Shown piece by piece: positions 44,101 to 46,931 of a stretch of 64,000 bases of DNA (position 1 is the first letter of the stretch; each line of letters starts with the position of its first letter). This stretch comes from Sipunculus nudus (lineage: Eukaryota; Annelida; Sipuncula; Golfingiida; Sipunculidae). The stretch spans positions 12,987,676 to 13,051,675 of the forward strand of contig CM049311.1 in the NCBI GenBank assembly GCA_026874595.1, in the 5' to 3' direction. The notes under the pieces are model-generated. The model was given only the letters and a program-made list of their open reading frames with translations. It made no database searches and had not been told where the DNA came from. Made by a program: the position numbers and the translations under genes.

Positions 44101-46931
44101 ACCTGTCATAAAATCAAGAAAGCTATGCGGGATGTATAAGCATGCTGAATTTCAGGTAATTTGGTCAAACCACTGCAGAGATATGAGTGATTTTAACCAA
44201 AGGCAGACAAACAGATGGACGCTGTGAAAAAATGGCTGCAGGTGGCGCTACCATTTTTGTGTATGTTATAAAGCTATCCAAGGGCTACATTTGTGTAAAT
44301 TTTTTTTCCTGATTGGTCAAACGGTTCCCGAGATATGAGCTTGGATGTCTGCAGCGTTAACGTGAATGTAGGTGGCGCCACTTATCAGAAAATCAAGAAA
44401 AAGCTATCTAGGCTGTATACGCATGCCGAATTTTAGGTGAATTAGTCAAACCACTGCAGAGATATGAGTGATTTTAACCCCAGGCAGATGAACAAATGGA
44501 CACTGTGCAAACATGGTTGCAGGTGGCACCACCTTTGTTGTGTATGTTATAAAGCTGTCCCAGGGCTACATTTGTGTAAAAATTTTTTCCGGATCGGTCA
44601 AATGGTTCCCAAGATATATGGGTTTATGTGTGGAAACAGACGCACAAATGGATGCTGGGCAGAGACAAAAGGTCAGAGGTCAAGGTCACTTGGTTAGGCA
44701 CCAGTTCACATGTGACCCAATAATTTGTGTAAGTTTCAGAAAAATCTGTCCAGTAGTCTCAGAGGAGTTCTCCGGAAACGAACGCCGCGGCGGCGGCGGC
44801 GGAACCCGGTCAAAAACATAGTATCCGCAAAACTATGTTTTGGCGGATAGAATTATAAATGCAGGTTAACACAGTACTTATGGAAGTCAACATCAACAAG
44901 CAAATTCAAGGAATTTATGCCCTTTGCTTCCTCCTTCAAGTCAGGGGTGATTTTTAAGTCTGTGATGAACTTTAGAAGTCCTAATAGTTTTAACCATGCT
45001 CAACAGATGGCAGCACCTGGCAGTTACTGCAAAAAAATTCAAGTAATTTATTTCACTACATTTTCTGATTCATCATATCAATAATGAAAGCTGTTATTGT
45101 ATTATTTTATGATCAGACAGAGATACTAAATTCCATTTTCATTCAAATTTAGGTCAGTGATTGCTCTCTTGCATACCTTGGTTGAGATTGGTTTTATTTA
45201 TCTACTTTCAATTAAAACATGTCTAAAATAAATTTTATTTTGTTGATATGAATTATGTTTTGTAGGTTTCTAAGTGATAAACGACGTATGAACGTAGCAC
45301 TGACCCGAGCAAAGTATGCTCTGTATATCATAGGTCATGTGGATACTCTTAAGGTAAGTTATCAGGACATTTGTAAGGCTTGACATTAACTTTTGAAAGT
45401 GTCGGAGAGCATTATTTATCTGCAGCCTGTTTATCAGTTTAGTCTGATGTGTCAAGATGCATCATATCTCATAATATGTAGCATTTAGAGCGGTAAAGGT
45501 CTGTGATATATTTACATCATAACAATAGCTTATTATCCCCACGCAACTAAGTGGCGAAGGGCATATAGTAACGCCTCCAGTCGTGCTTCTGTCCTTTGTC
45601 GGTTTGTCTGTCTGTTCAGAATTGTGGAATGATTTATAGCCAAACTTTTGACCAAAACCTTTCATCTTGCACATACGGCTCACCTACCCATAGATGAAGA
45701 ACTCTGTCAAGTTTGAGGTAACAAGGTCAAAGGTCACAGCCACAGGGCTGCCCTCCTTATTTTCACACTGTGTGATACACATATTCTAATGATGCCTTAT
45801 GAGTGGGGATGCTCCGCTTTGCATAGCCCTTGTTTTCTTTTGACACAAAAAATTGTATGAATTGCTCAAATTCTGTAGCACCACAAACAAAGAAAAATGA
45901 TATCCATAAAATATTTTTCTTTTTTGGTGGAAGTAACCGCCTCCATTTCTAAGCTCTGTTATCTAATACTTAATCTAAGTATGTATATCTGCAGAGTTCC
46001 ATTTTCTGTTTGGGACTATGTGACAGGGCAGTAGCACTGGCTTCCTATCATATCATTTTTTATCCTGGTTTCACCTAAGCCCAGTGTCAAGTTCGAGGTC
46101 ACAAGGTCAAAGGTCACAGCCACAGGGCTGCCCTCCTTATTTTCACACTGTGTGATACACATATTCTAATGATGCCTTATGTGTGGGGATGCTCTGCTTT
46201 GCATAGCCCTTGTTTTCTTTTGACACAAAAAATTGTATGAATTGCTCAAATTCTGTAGCACCACAAACAAAGAAAAATGATATCCACAAAATATTTTTCT
46301 TTTTTGGTGGAAGTAACTGCCTCCATTTCTAAGCTCTGTTATCTAATGCTTAATCTAAGTATGTATATCTGCAGAGTTCCATTTTCTGTTTGGGACTATG
46401 TGACAGGGCAGTAGCACTGGCTTCCTATCATATTATTTTTTATCCTGGTTTCACCTAAGCCCAGTGTCAACCATACCTGTGGGTCCGTTGCTGGGTCATT
46501 ACACCTAGGAACCCCCCAAAGATGCACTGGTTTGTGAGTGATACACGGCTGTGGGGCACAGCTTTCCCCTTAAGCCTGCAGAGGGCTCACCCTTGGTGGG
46601 GGTTGACCGTGAAAATCTTGCTGTCTTGATTTTGGGAGGGGGGGGGGGGGTGAGGCTTAATACATCTTCAGTCAATAAGGAATACCCTACCTCAGATAAT
46701 CAGAGAAATGAATGGTACCATGAAAAACTTGCAGGAAGAGGGCTTTGAAGCCAACCATAAATGGGGTCACTGTGATCTAATCTTACTAACTTTTATTTTC
46801 AGGGGAACTATGACTGGGGCTCTCTCATTAACAATGCCAGAGAGAGGCAGCTGATTTATGATGTGCCTAAGGAGGAGCCATCGTTAATTTGTCACATGAT
46901 CAGGAAGGGATGCTTGCAGAATCGATCATGA
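2040..46931 (+). CDS. SETX: Senataxin/Sen1-type SF1B helicase, C-terminal 1,135 residues in 20 exons
   Basis: Known family role: nuclear 5'-3' helicases that unwind RNA:DNA hybrids (R-loops) and act in transcription termination and genome stability. Seen here: twenty exons whose phases join without a break from 2040 to the TGA at 46929-46931. Counting from the first full codon, residues 1-395 are a charged, Ser/Thr/Lys-rich linker. Residues 396-617 are a conserved pre-helicase region. The helicase core follows: GPPGTGKSKT near 650, CAPSNGAVDE near 688, DEACQ near 859, GDPEQLP near 884, QYRMH near 929, DAFQGRE near 1039 and NVALTRAK near 1073. A basic coiled-coil-like insert encoded by exons 11-12 sits between motifs Ia and II, as in senataxin. 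DEACQ is the form I recall from Sen1-type proteins. Human senataxin is about 2,677 residues, so over half the protein should lie upstream. All catalytic motifs are intact. Orthology to SETX, rather than to another SF1B member, is inferred from motif wording and the linker-helicase order. Confidence 0.9.
2177..2649. other. Intron 1
   Basis: Short AT-rich intron with a low-complexity stretch of TATA and TGTA steps around 2290-2400. Nothing else seen. Confidence 0.6.
2650..3700 (+). CDS. SETX: Helicase exon 2: long disordered charged linker
   Basis: This 1,051-base exon is about ten times the length of the others. It encodes 350 residues of Ser/Thr/Lys/Glu-rich sequence without predicted fold, with basic clusters such as KKKSDREKH and SRRSKERQ. 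A more conserved-looking stretch, FGDILDNMFDPNAE, lies near residue 195 of the exon. The last residues (FDTLLRDLLSWNAKWLSE) look helical and open the conserved region. Acceptor TTTGTAG at 2643-2649, donor GTAAGG at 3701. Vertebrate senataxin also has one very large exon coding for its disordered middle region, which fits. The open frame runs on into the intron to 3852, so intron retention would add about 50 residues. Confidence 0.85.
3701..5503. other. Introns 2 and 3, around exon 3
   Basis: Intron 2 is 3701-4320 and intron 3 is 4449-5503. Both are AT-rich and free of recognisable repeats apart from a C run at about 4832-4847. Confidence 0.6.
4321..4448 (+). CDS. SETX: Helicase exon 3: pre-helicase region
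   Basis: Acceptor TTTGACAG, donor GTGAGT. The phase joins exon 2 to give SEVEECGG. It encodes PLLFSYETYTHYFNIMKPLL, resembling the senataxin segment just before the helicase core, where a YxxYF...PLLLLE pattern begins the conserved domain. Ends in phase 0 with EIWES. Confidence 0.85.
5504..5612 (+). CDS. SETX: Helicase exon 4: pre-helicase region
   Basis: Acceptor TTTATTTCAG, donor GTGACC. It encodes LVKQWSDGGKNKLSTFQCAV and then NNLMVLPLQ, ending with one base of a split codon. That base joins exon 5 as GCC (Ala). The donor is weaker than its neighbours; an alternative acceptor 68 bases downstream is described separately. Confidence 0.82.
5926..5976. repeat. Perfect 17-base inverted repeat in intron 4
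   Basis: GCAAATAATTTTGTAAT at 5926-5942 is exactly complementary to 5960-5976, with a 17-base loop. A direct copy of AAACATTATTACAAAA flanks it. It may be the core of a small foldback element. The rest of intron 4 (5613-7112) shows nothing else except the possible terminal exon at 5681. Confidence 0.7.
7113..7292 (+). CDS. SETX: Helicase exon 5: pre-helicase region
   Basis: Strong pyrimidine tract with CCTCCACAG, donor GTAAGT at 7293. It encodes IREADLVILKMVIND and then YYPVFGYVDSVKRSQRQRYG, matching in position the senataxin segment where an LVFL-type strand is followed by a beta-rich stalk region. Enters with two bases of a codon and leaves with one. Confidence 0.85.
7378..8090 (+). repeat. 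Tandem-repeat module in intron 5
   Basis: About four to five imperfect units of roughly 120-150 bases, each with ATAACTC, TTCAGCTTTCCCAAATTC, GATTGGTAC and GGCTCCAGACCT. The module also carries CCAATATGGCCACCA, which recurs near 19.3, 24.5, 37.9 and 49.5 kb, so it is a core module shared between families. It has a CCGTCC-type tag near its left end (7421) and runs directly into the next element. Confidence 0.65.
8091..9981 (+). mobile_element. HINE-like element, AGCTCAGC family, with five-unit tandem core
   Basis: 5' end TTTTTAGCTCAGCTGACTTT, forming a palindrome with GCTGAGCT, then a CCGTCTGTCTGTCC microsatellite at 8148-8194. The core is five units of about 310-345 bases (starts near 8195, 8533, 8847, 9190, 9530), each opening with GGCACAAAT and GGACCTAGAATC; the first three end in GGTGGCGCCACC. 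The 3' end has the palindrome TGACCCATGGGTCA and CACTTG|TT at 9981. Found in intron 5; no protein coded. Confidence 0.8.
8195..9830 (+). repeat. Five-unit satellite-like tandem array inside the element
   Basis: Units of about 310-345 bases aligned by GGCACAAAT..GGACCTAGAATC, ATTAGGTCTCTGTTACCCAT, TCAATATCTCATTAACT and CTGCAGACTGGTGG. Units 2-4 are closest to each other and the last is most diverged, as expected when a core expands from the middle. An unusually long C run at 8670-8689 sits inside unit 2. Confidence 0.8.
10391..10494 (+). CDS. SETX: Helicase exon 6: pre-helicase region
   Basis: Acceptor TATTATTTAG, donor CAG|GTAAGT. It encodes KKAAARELGSQVLDILVKVK and then LPLKDVLIDVQ. The split Ser codon from exon 5 is completed (T+CA) and the exon ends in phase 0. 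It is isolated by introns of 3.1 and 4.4 kb, both filled with repeats. Confidence 0.83.
10637..11135 (+). repeat. Interspersed repeat, GTATTATGG family, copy 1 (truncated)
   Basis: It opens with GACAGGACGTATTATGG and has the family's core units: TAACTTAC-type, GATTTTCAAAACTC and TTTAATGAGGTCAGAGG. The usual 3' end (GTGCTCTTG) is missing. Related copies are at 12.9, 20.7 and 41.3 kb. Confidence 0.65.
11622..11773. mobile_element. Small foldback MITE
   Basis: CCCACTGGCGATTTTTAT at 11626 pairs with the right end AAAAATGCCAGTGGG (11753-11767), and an inner ATCTGCGACCAGTC pairs with CCAGTCGCAGAT. This makes a nearly continuous long hairpin of about 150 bases. No coding capacity. The family is unassigned. 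Confidence 0.6.
11774..12917. other. Middle of intron 6
   Basis: AT-rich intron containing the candidate microexon at 12385. At 12735-12825 there is an irregular repeat of AAATGCACAAAAT. Nothing else seen. Confidence 0.5.
12385..12417 (+). CDS. Possible 33-base in-frame microexon
   Basis: ATTATCAG precedes it and GTAATT follows it. The 33 bases are an exact number of codons in the phase (0) that exists between exons 6 and 7, and would insert VASPNSETEGQ. The peptide is hydrophilic, like a surface loop, and sits where family members differ in length. The acceptor lacks a strong pyrimidine tract and there is no homology evidence, so this is only a candidate cassette exon. Confidence 0.3.
12918..13432 (+). 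repeat. Interspersed repeat, GTATTATGG family, copy 2
   Basis: It begins with the palindrome GTCATATGAC and GGAGTATTATGG. The core has three units ending AATGAGGTCAGAGGTCACC, and it ends GGCGTATTATGCATGTTTGT and GTGCTCTTG|TT. It has a short (CCATCC)-type tag near the 5' end like the other families. Its ends do not form the clear inverted pair seen in the HINE families, so its class is uncertain. Confidence 0.7.
13433..14930. other. End of intron 6, nothing recognised
   Basis: AT-rich intron with short poly-A/T runs. No repeat shared with elsewhere in the window and no gene seen. Confidence 0.5.
14931..15074 (+). CDS. SETX: Helicase exon 7: just before the Q motif
   Basis: Acceptor TTATTTCCAG, donor CAG|GTCAGA, 48 codons in phase 0. 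It encodes TSVQRQFMALLLLPNSRLAR, the counterpart of the senataxin segment TT.QR.L.A...L....LA that precedes the ATP-binding domain. It ends with the proline-rich PPSRPRLPQ. Confidence 0.87.
15309..15330. repeat. Poly-C tract
   Basis: About 20 uninterrupted C in intron 7. Similar C or G runs occur near 4832, 8670, 34493, 40247, 46637, 51266, 55737, 56568, 58200, 59306 and 59574. They are likely length-variable and prone to sequencing error. Confidence 0.85.
15799..16308 (+). mobile_element. HINE-like element, ATCCCCAC family, older copy
   Basis: 5' end ATTCCCTCACAACTAAGGTG, then CTGTCTGTCC. The core has CTTTCATCTTTCACATATAG and GGTCAAAGGTCAAGG. The 3' end GTGAGGGGATGCTCAGCTTT, then GCATTGTCTTTG|TT, contains the inverted copy of the 5' end and an ATGC..GCAT hairpin. 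Compare 45535-45832. Confidence 0.7.
16767..17260. mobile_element. MITE with TTTAAAGGG terminal inverted repeats
   Basis: The left end TTTAAAGGGGCCAAATCA and right end, read inverted, TTTAAAGGGATATAATCA share about 15 of 18 positions. An inner segment (AACAGGTGTTAAACAGCC) and the right end recur at 54.2-54.46 kb, showing a dispersed family. No coding capacity. Confidence 0.65.
17450..19857 (+). mobile_element. 2.4-kb HINE-like element, AGCTCAGC family, copy A
   Basis: 5' end TTTTTAGCTCAGCTTACTTT, then a CCGTCCGGCCGG microsatellite. The core units carry AGGTCAAAGGTCAAGGTCA at 17792 and relatives at 17938 and 18073. The distal half has the CCAATATGGCCACCAGG module. The 3' end is CAGCTGAGCGTCA, TGACCCATGGGTCA and CACTTG|T. 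Copies at 22.6 and 36.0 kb are nearly identical. Copy A alone lacks about 40 bases near 18655 (GTGACACTATTAAG). Confidence 0.85.
20080..20234 (+). CDS. SETX: Helicase exon 8: Q motif and Walker A (motif I)
   Basis: Acceptor TTCTGTAG, donor CAG|GTCAGA; the left edge is certain to within one base. It encodes YNPSQRDAIERI, where the Gln is the SF1 Q motif that reads adenine, and then KICLLQGPPGTGKSKTIVGI. The Lys in GTGKS contacts the ATP phosphates and the following Ser binds magnesium. Ends in phase 0. Confidence 0.92.
20704..21233 (+). repeat. Interspersed repeat, GTATTATGG family, copy 3
   Basis: In intron 8. It starts with the palindrome GTCATATGAC, then GGAGTATTATGGTATACCC and CCGTCCATCCGTCC, and ends GCATATTATGCACATTTGTG and GTGCTCTTG|TT. 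Closely matches the copy at 12918. Confidence 0.75.
21356..21467 (+). CDS. SETX: Helicase exon 9: motif Ia
   Basis: Acceptor CATTTTACAG, donor GTATGA. It encodes PRILLCAPSNGAVDEILCRL, the motif Ia strand-loop that contacts nucleic acid in SF1 helicases. It ends with one base of a Gly codon finished by exon 10. Confidence 0.92.
21468..22314. other. Intron 9, nothing recognised
   Basis: 847 bases, AT-rich. No repeat of the families seen elsewhere and no alternative exon that keeps frame. Confidence 0.5.
22315..22419 (+). CDS. SETX: Helicase exon 10: VRLG segment
   Basis: It encodes LRCVRLGALESVRPDVQRQT, the conserved VRLG element after motif Ia. The acceptor is CAG followed at once by GTAAGA, so the exon's first bases also match a 5' splice site. 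Donor GTAAGG. Enters with two bases and leaves with one base of split codons. Confidence 0.88.
22497..22586 (+). mobile_element. tRNA-derived SINE head
   Basis: TGACTCAGAGGGAGAGGGCA matches a tRNA A box and D-arm; GTGGGTTTGAATCTTAGCC about 20 bases later matches the T-arm and B box. The order, spacing and GACTAAAAGCCAG between them follow a tRNA layout, but the acceptor stem does not close, so it is a SINE or tRNA relic rather than a working tRNA gene. It directly abuts the next element. Confidence 0.5.
22587..25825 (+). mobile_element. 2.4-kb HINE-like element, AGCTCAGC family, copy B, interrupted
   Basis: Near-identical to the copies at 17.5 and 36.0 kb, with 5' TTTTTAGCTCAGCTGACTTT and 3' TGACCCATGGGTCACTTG|T. 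A second element (24697-25509) is inserted between AATAATT and CTTGCATG, a site that is uninterrupted in the other two copies. AGGTCAAAGGTCA sites are at 23064 and 23199. Lies in intron 10. Confidence 0.85.
24697..25509 (+). mobile_element. HINE/Helentron-like element, GTATCCGCC family, copy 2 (nested)
   Basis: 5' end GTATCCGCCAAAACAGAG, forming a palindrome with TTTTGCAGATAC. The core has units with GGTGGCGCCACC at 24921, 25070 and 25200. Near the 3' end GGGGGATACAC is the inverted 5' end, followed by the hairpin GTAGTCGCTTGTCAACTAC and CCGTATTCTAG|TT. The site is T/T by comparison with two empty copies of the host repeat. Confidence 0.88.
25826..26060 (-). repeat. Interspersed repeat related to the 45.9-46.6 kb family
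   Basis: It contains GCTTAATGAAAAGACTGTGC, CACAGCCGTGTATCACTCAC, GACCCAGCAATGGGGATGG and GGTGACACCAGGATAAAA. These match, in reverse orientation, the segment at 46.45-46.62 kb and more weakly 54.5-54.73 and 58.0-58.2 kb. Class unknown. Confidence 0.6.
26061..27056. other. Intron 10, no feature assigned
   Basis: A minus-strand open frame (26376-25969) covers part of this, but it overlaps the repeat above, has poly-Phe stretches from A-runs and no recognisable domain. Nothing else seen. Confidence 0.45.
27057..27312. mobile_element. MITE with CAGGG ends
   Basis: The left end CAGGGGTTGACATTAACTTT and the right end read inverted (CAGGGCTCAACATTAAGAG) match. A second copy is at 42023-42351 and a left-end fragment near 45378. 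Internal ACTTGCC and GGCAAGT steps are repeated. The ends resemble hAT-type termini, but no clear 8-base target duplication remains. Confidence 0.6.
27836..27960 (+). CDS. SETX: Helicase exon 11: helical insert
   Basis: Acceptor TGTTTCCAG, donor GTAATG. It encodes an amphipathic helical stretch (KLDKKMSSLTTQYNTLENML, then YEKEGNIPM). In senataxin and UPF1-like helicases this place between motifs Ia and II holds the coiled-coil/stalk insertion. A repeat element starts about ten bases into the following intron. Confidence 0.85.
27972..28372 (+). mobile_element. Short HINE-like element, AGCTCAGC family, beside the exon 11 donor
   Basis: 5' end TAGCTTAGCTGACTGAAAG begins about 11 bases after the exon 11/intron boundary. 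One core unit (GGCACAAATC, GGACCTGGAATC) remains. The 3' end CTCAGCTGAGCGTCATGACC, then CCTGGGTCACTTG, stops at 28372. About 400 bases. Confidence 0.75.
28373..29522. other. Intron 11, first gap
   Basis: AT-rich sequence without recognised repeats. Minus-strand frames here are short and show no domain. Confidence 0.45.
29523..29673 (+). mobile_element. 5' fragment of AGCGAACC-family HINE-like element
   Basis: TTTTTAGCGAACCTGTGAGC followed by about 120 bases that match the start of the element at 30962. It breaks off at the next element's 5' end and does not resume beyond it. Confidence 0.65.
29674..30717 (+). mobile_element. HINE-like element, AGCCCTCAGCC family
   Basis: 5' end TTTTTAGCCCTCAGCC is part of a hairpin with GGCTGATGGGCT, followed by five CCGT units at about 29723-29748. 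The core is three units of about 300 bases with GTGAGCGGGATATCT and GTTCGAAGATGGGTGACCTT, with GGTGGCGCCACC at 30011. The 3' end GGCTGAGGGCT is the inverted 5' end, followed by the hairpin GTCAGCTTCTGCTGAT and ATTCTAG|TTT. Confidence 0.8.
32360..32900. repeat. Irregular repeat of GTTCACTCAGTGCAGCCAGG
   Basis: At least five variants of GGTCAAGAGTTCACTCAGTG occur, alternating with CTATTTATAGCTTTGGCAGA and AACTGTATCAGATTAGGCAA blocks. It makes part of the core of the surrounding composite element. Confidence 0.7.
32429..32516. repeat. Minisatellite, four units of 22 bases
   Basis: Units start at 32429, 32451, 32473 and 32495 with consensus CATGTGATCACCTCATGGGT plus two bases. The first two differ by a single base. 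Each carries the palindrome TGATCA or a derivative of it. Confidence 0.9.
33497..33574 (+). CDS. SETX: Helicase exon 12: basic coiled-coil insert
   Basis: 26 codons in phase 0, encoding IRKKQEEYKRLKQRMNVLQK, a highly charged helix continuing the insert of exon 11. The acceptor TTTTGTTTTCATAG is intact, but its upstream edge coincides with the 3' end of a repeat element that stops at 33482. Donor CAG|GTAATT. Confidence 0.87.
33590..34470 (+). repeat. Tandem-repeat module in intron 12
   Basis: Three units of about 290-300 bases with ATAGATATGGGTAA, GAGTCATGACCTTT-type, TGGTGAAAATC and AATACCCCCATCATTGCCAC. The first stretch, CAGACAAAGTCAGAGGATAC, resembles 53.04-53.07 kb, so it is a dispersed family. 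Ends at a G run near 34493. Confidence 0.6.
34779..34931 (+). CDS. SETX: Helicase exon 13: DVICCTL and first half of motif II
   Basis: It encodes NADVICCTLNGSGS and ends CCIIDE. The Asp-Glu of the Walker B box is therefore the last codon pair before the intron, and exon 14 supplies ACQ. Donor GTCAGT. The acceptor is a tandem CAGCAG, so the exon could start at 34779 or 34782, adding or dropping one Gln. Confidence 0.92.
34932..35989. other. First part of intron 13, nothing recognised
   Basis: AT-rich, with A and T runs at 35058 and 35131. No shared repeat or reading frame of interest. Confidence 0.5.
35990..38431 (+). mobile_element. 2.4-kb HINE-like element, AGCTCAGC family, copy C
   Basis: 5' TTTTTAGCTCAGCTGACTTG, then CTGTCCGTCCGGCC. 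AGGTCAAAGGTCA is at 36338 (with adjoining AGGTCA), 36484 and 36619. The 3' end TGACCCACGGGTCACTTG|TT has one palindrome base changed. It keeps the 40-base stretch missing from copy A, so it groups with copy B. It is uninterrupted, so it shows the empty site of the nested insertion. It ends 85 bases before exon 14. Confidence 0.85.
38517..38624 (+). CDS. SETX: Helicase exon 14: rest of motif II and motif III
   Basis: 36 codons in phase 0. It opens ACQSIELDCLIPL, completing DEACQ, and contains LTLVGDPEQLPATVIS, the motif III box that couples ATP hydrolysis to unwinding in SF1 enzymes. Acceptor TTTACTCAG; donor GTTGGT is a weak site also used by exon 18. Confidence 0.93.
38625..40085. other. Introns 14 and 15, around exon 15
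   Basis: Intron 14 (38625-39200) opens with several TCATGTGATCA-like steps over about 90 bases. Intron 15 (39371-40085) shows nothing notable. Confidence 0.5.
39201..39370 (+). CDS. SETX: Helicase exon 15: motif IV
   Basis: Acceptor ATCTGACAG, donor GTGAGT. It encodes FGQSLFERLSVEF and then MLTTQYRMHQEICSFPNQHV. QYRMH is the SF1B motif whose Arg reaches the ATP gamma-phosphate in homologues. Ends with two bases of a split Pro codon. Confidence 0.93.
40086..40172 (+). CDS. SETX: Helicase exon 16
   Basis: Acceptor TTTTCATTTCAG, donor GTGAGG. It encodes RPYAVFNLHFSQEQQDKW, matching the family segment after motif IV (a PY.VF strand). The Trp codon is split TG|G with exon 17. Confidence 0.88.
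40247..40395. repeat. C run, (CA)n microsatellite and a duplicated GTGAAACC segment
   Basis: CCCCCCCC then (AC)n to about 40280. Next come two direct copies of a roughly 60-base unit with CACCTGCAA and TACAGTGAAACCYCATTAG. The latter resembles one end of the MITE at 43350. Confidence 0.75.
41304..41676 (+). repeat. Interspersed repeat, GTATTATGG family, copy 4 (shortened)
   Basis: It begins TTGGACGTATTATGG and ends GGCATATTATGTACCATTTG, then CGGTGCTCTTG|TTT. Internal units are fewer than in the 12.9 and 20.7 kb copies. Confidence 0.65.
41865..41890 (+). mobile_element. 5' stub of AGCTCAGC-family element
   Basis: GAAGCTCAGCTGACTTTCAG matches the family's first 20 bases, then identity stops. 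A truncated insertion or relic. Confidence 0.4.
42023..42351. mobile_element. MITE with CAGGG ends, second copy
   Basis: CAGGGCTTGACATTTAACTT at the left pairs with CAGGGCTCAAAATTCACAG read from the right end. Its inner sequence matches 27057-27312. It ends 70 bases before exon 17. Confidence 0.65.
42422..42562 (+). CDS. SETX: Helicase exon 17: RecA2 domain, ITPYRSQ
   Basis: It encodes SVYNKYECNFINRLLTEIER and then VGVITPYRSQVTQLQKTL, the typical second RecA-like domain strand and helix of UPF1/Sen1 helicases. The acceptor CAG is followed at once by GTCAGT, again looking like a donor. True donor GTCAGT at 42563. Confidence 0.92.
42563..43148. other. Intron 17, nothing recognised
   Basis: AT-rich intron. 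No repeats shared with other parts of the window. Confidence 0.5.
43149..43253 (+). CDS. SETX: Helicase exon 18: motif V
   Basis: Acceptor CATTCATAG, donor GTTGGT at 43254. It encodes VEVKTLDAFQGREKDIIIIS and then CVRAKSATGGIG. DAFQGRE is motif V. A competing GTATCA two codons later is ruled out because it would put exon 19 out of frame and hit a stop. Confidence 0.93.
43350..43526. mobile_element. 177-base MITE with about 30-base inverted ends and TA duplication
   Basis: The left end CAGCGAAACCTGTCTGAAAG and right end, read inverted, CAGTGAAACCTGTGTTATAA are followed on both sides by GACCACCTAT. TA flanks it at 43348-43349 and 43527-43528. TA target and small size fit a Tc1/mariner-type MITE. 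Lies in intron 18. Confidence 0.8.
43663..44850 (-). mobile_element. HINE/Helentron-like element, GTATCCGCC family, copy 3
   Basis: The same family as 24697-25509, in the opposite orientation. Read on the minus strand it starts TATCCGCCAAAACATAG, with a clean palindrome TTTTGCGGATA, and has a CCG microsatellite. Units with GGTGGCGCCACC are at 44092, 43962 and 43814, with one-base variants at 44370 and 44521. It ends with TTTTGGCGGATACAC (inverted 5' end), GTAGTCGCTTGTCGACTAC and CCGTATTCTAG|TT. It is the best preserved copy and lies in intron 18. AGGTCAGAGGTCA is at 44670 on the + strand. Confidence 0.88.
45266..45353 (+). CDS. SETX: Helicase exon 19: motif VI
   Basis: Acceptor TTTTGTAG, donor AAG|GTAAGT. 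It encodes FLSDKRRMNVALTRAKYALY and then IIGHVDTLK. The Arg in ALTRAK is the arginine finger of SF1 helicases. Phase joins exon 18 through a Gly codon. Confidence 0.94.
45535..45832 (+). mobile_element. HINE-like element, ATCCCCAC family, with its 3' end duplicated
   Basis: 5' ATCCCCACGCAACTAAGTGG, CTGTCTGTC-type tag, AGGTAACAAGGTCAAAGGTCA core, 3' GTGGGGATGCTCCGCTTTGC and ATAGCCCTTG|TT. GTGGGGAT is the inverted 5' end and ATGC..GCAT forms the 3' hairpin. A 380-base tandem duplication starts inside it. Confidence 0.75.
45705..46464. repeat. 380-base tandem duplication
   Basis: The segment 45705-46084 is repeated as 46085-46464. Both joints and the far end share TGTCAA. The copies differ at only about six positions and span the element's 3' end plus part of the next repeat (GGAAGTAACCGCCTCCATTT to CACCTAAGCCCAG). 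Confidence 0.9.
45935..46640 (+). repeat. Dispersed AAGTAACCGCCTCC repeat family
   Basis: Markers in order: GAAGTAACCGCCTCCATT, TTCCATTTTCTGTTTGGGAC, TGTGACAGGGC, CTATCATAT, ATCCTGGTTTCACC, GTTGCTGGGTCATTACACC and GGCTGTGGGGCACAG. The same order, more diverged, recurs at 54.51-54.73 and 57.97-58.2 kb, and in reverse at 25.8-26.0 kb. Ends at a G run. Class unknown. Confidence 0.65.
46803..46931 (+). CDS. SETX: Helicase exon 20: C-terminus and stop
   Basis: Acceptor TTTATTTTCAG. It encodes GNYDWGSLINNARERQLIYD, the usual W..LI..A..R block after motif VI, then a short tail ending CLQNRS and TGA at 46929-46931. There is no long C-terminal extension beyond the core. Confidence 0.92.
   Translation, partial: GNYDWGSLINNARERQLIYDVPKEEPSLICHMIRKGCLQNRS

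Noticed and set aside
44513-44821. 102-residue frame ending in a Gly-rich tail
   Set aside because: The Gly run is the CGG microsatellite of the HINE 5' end, read on the opposite strand.
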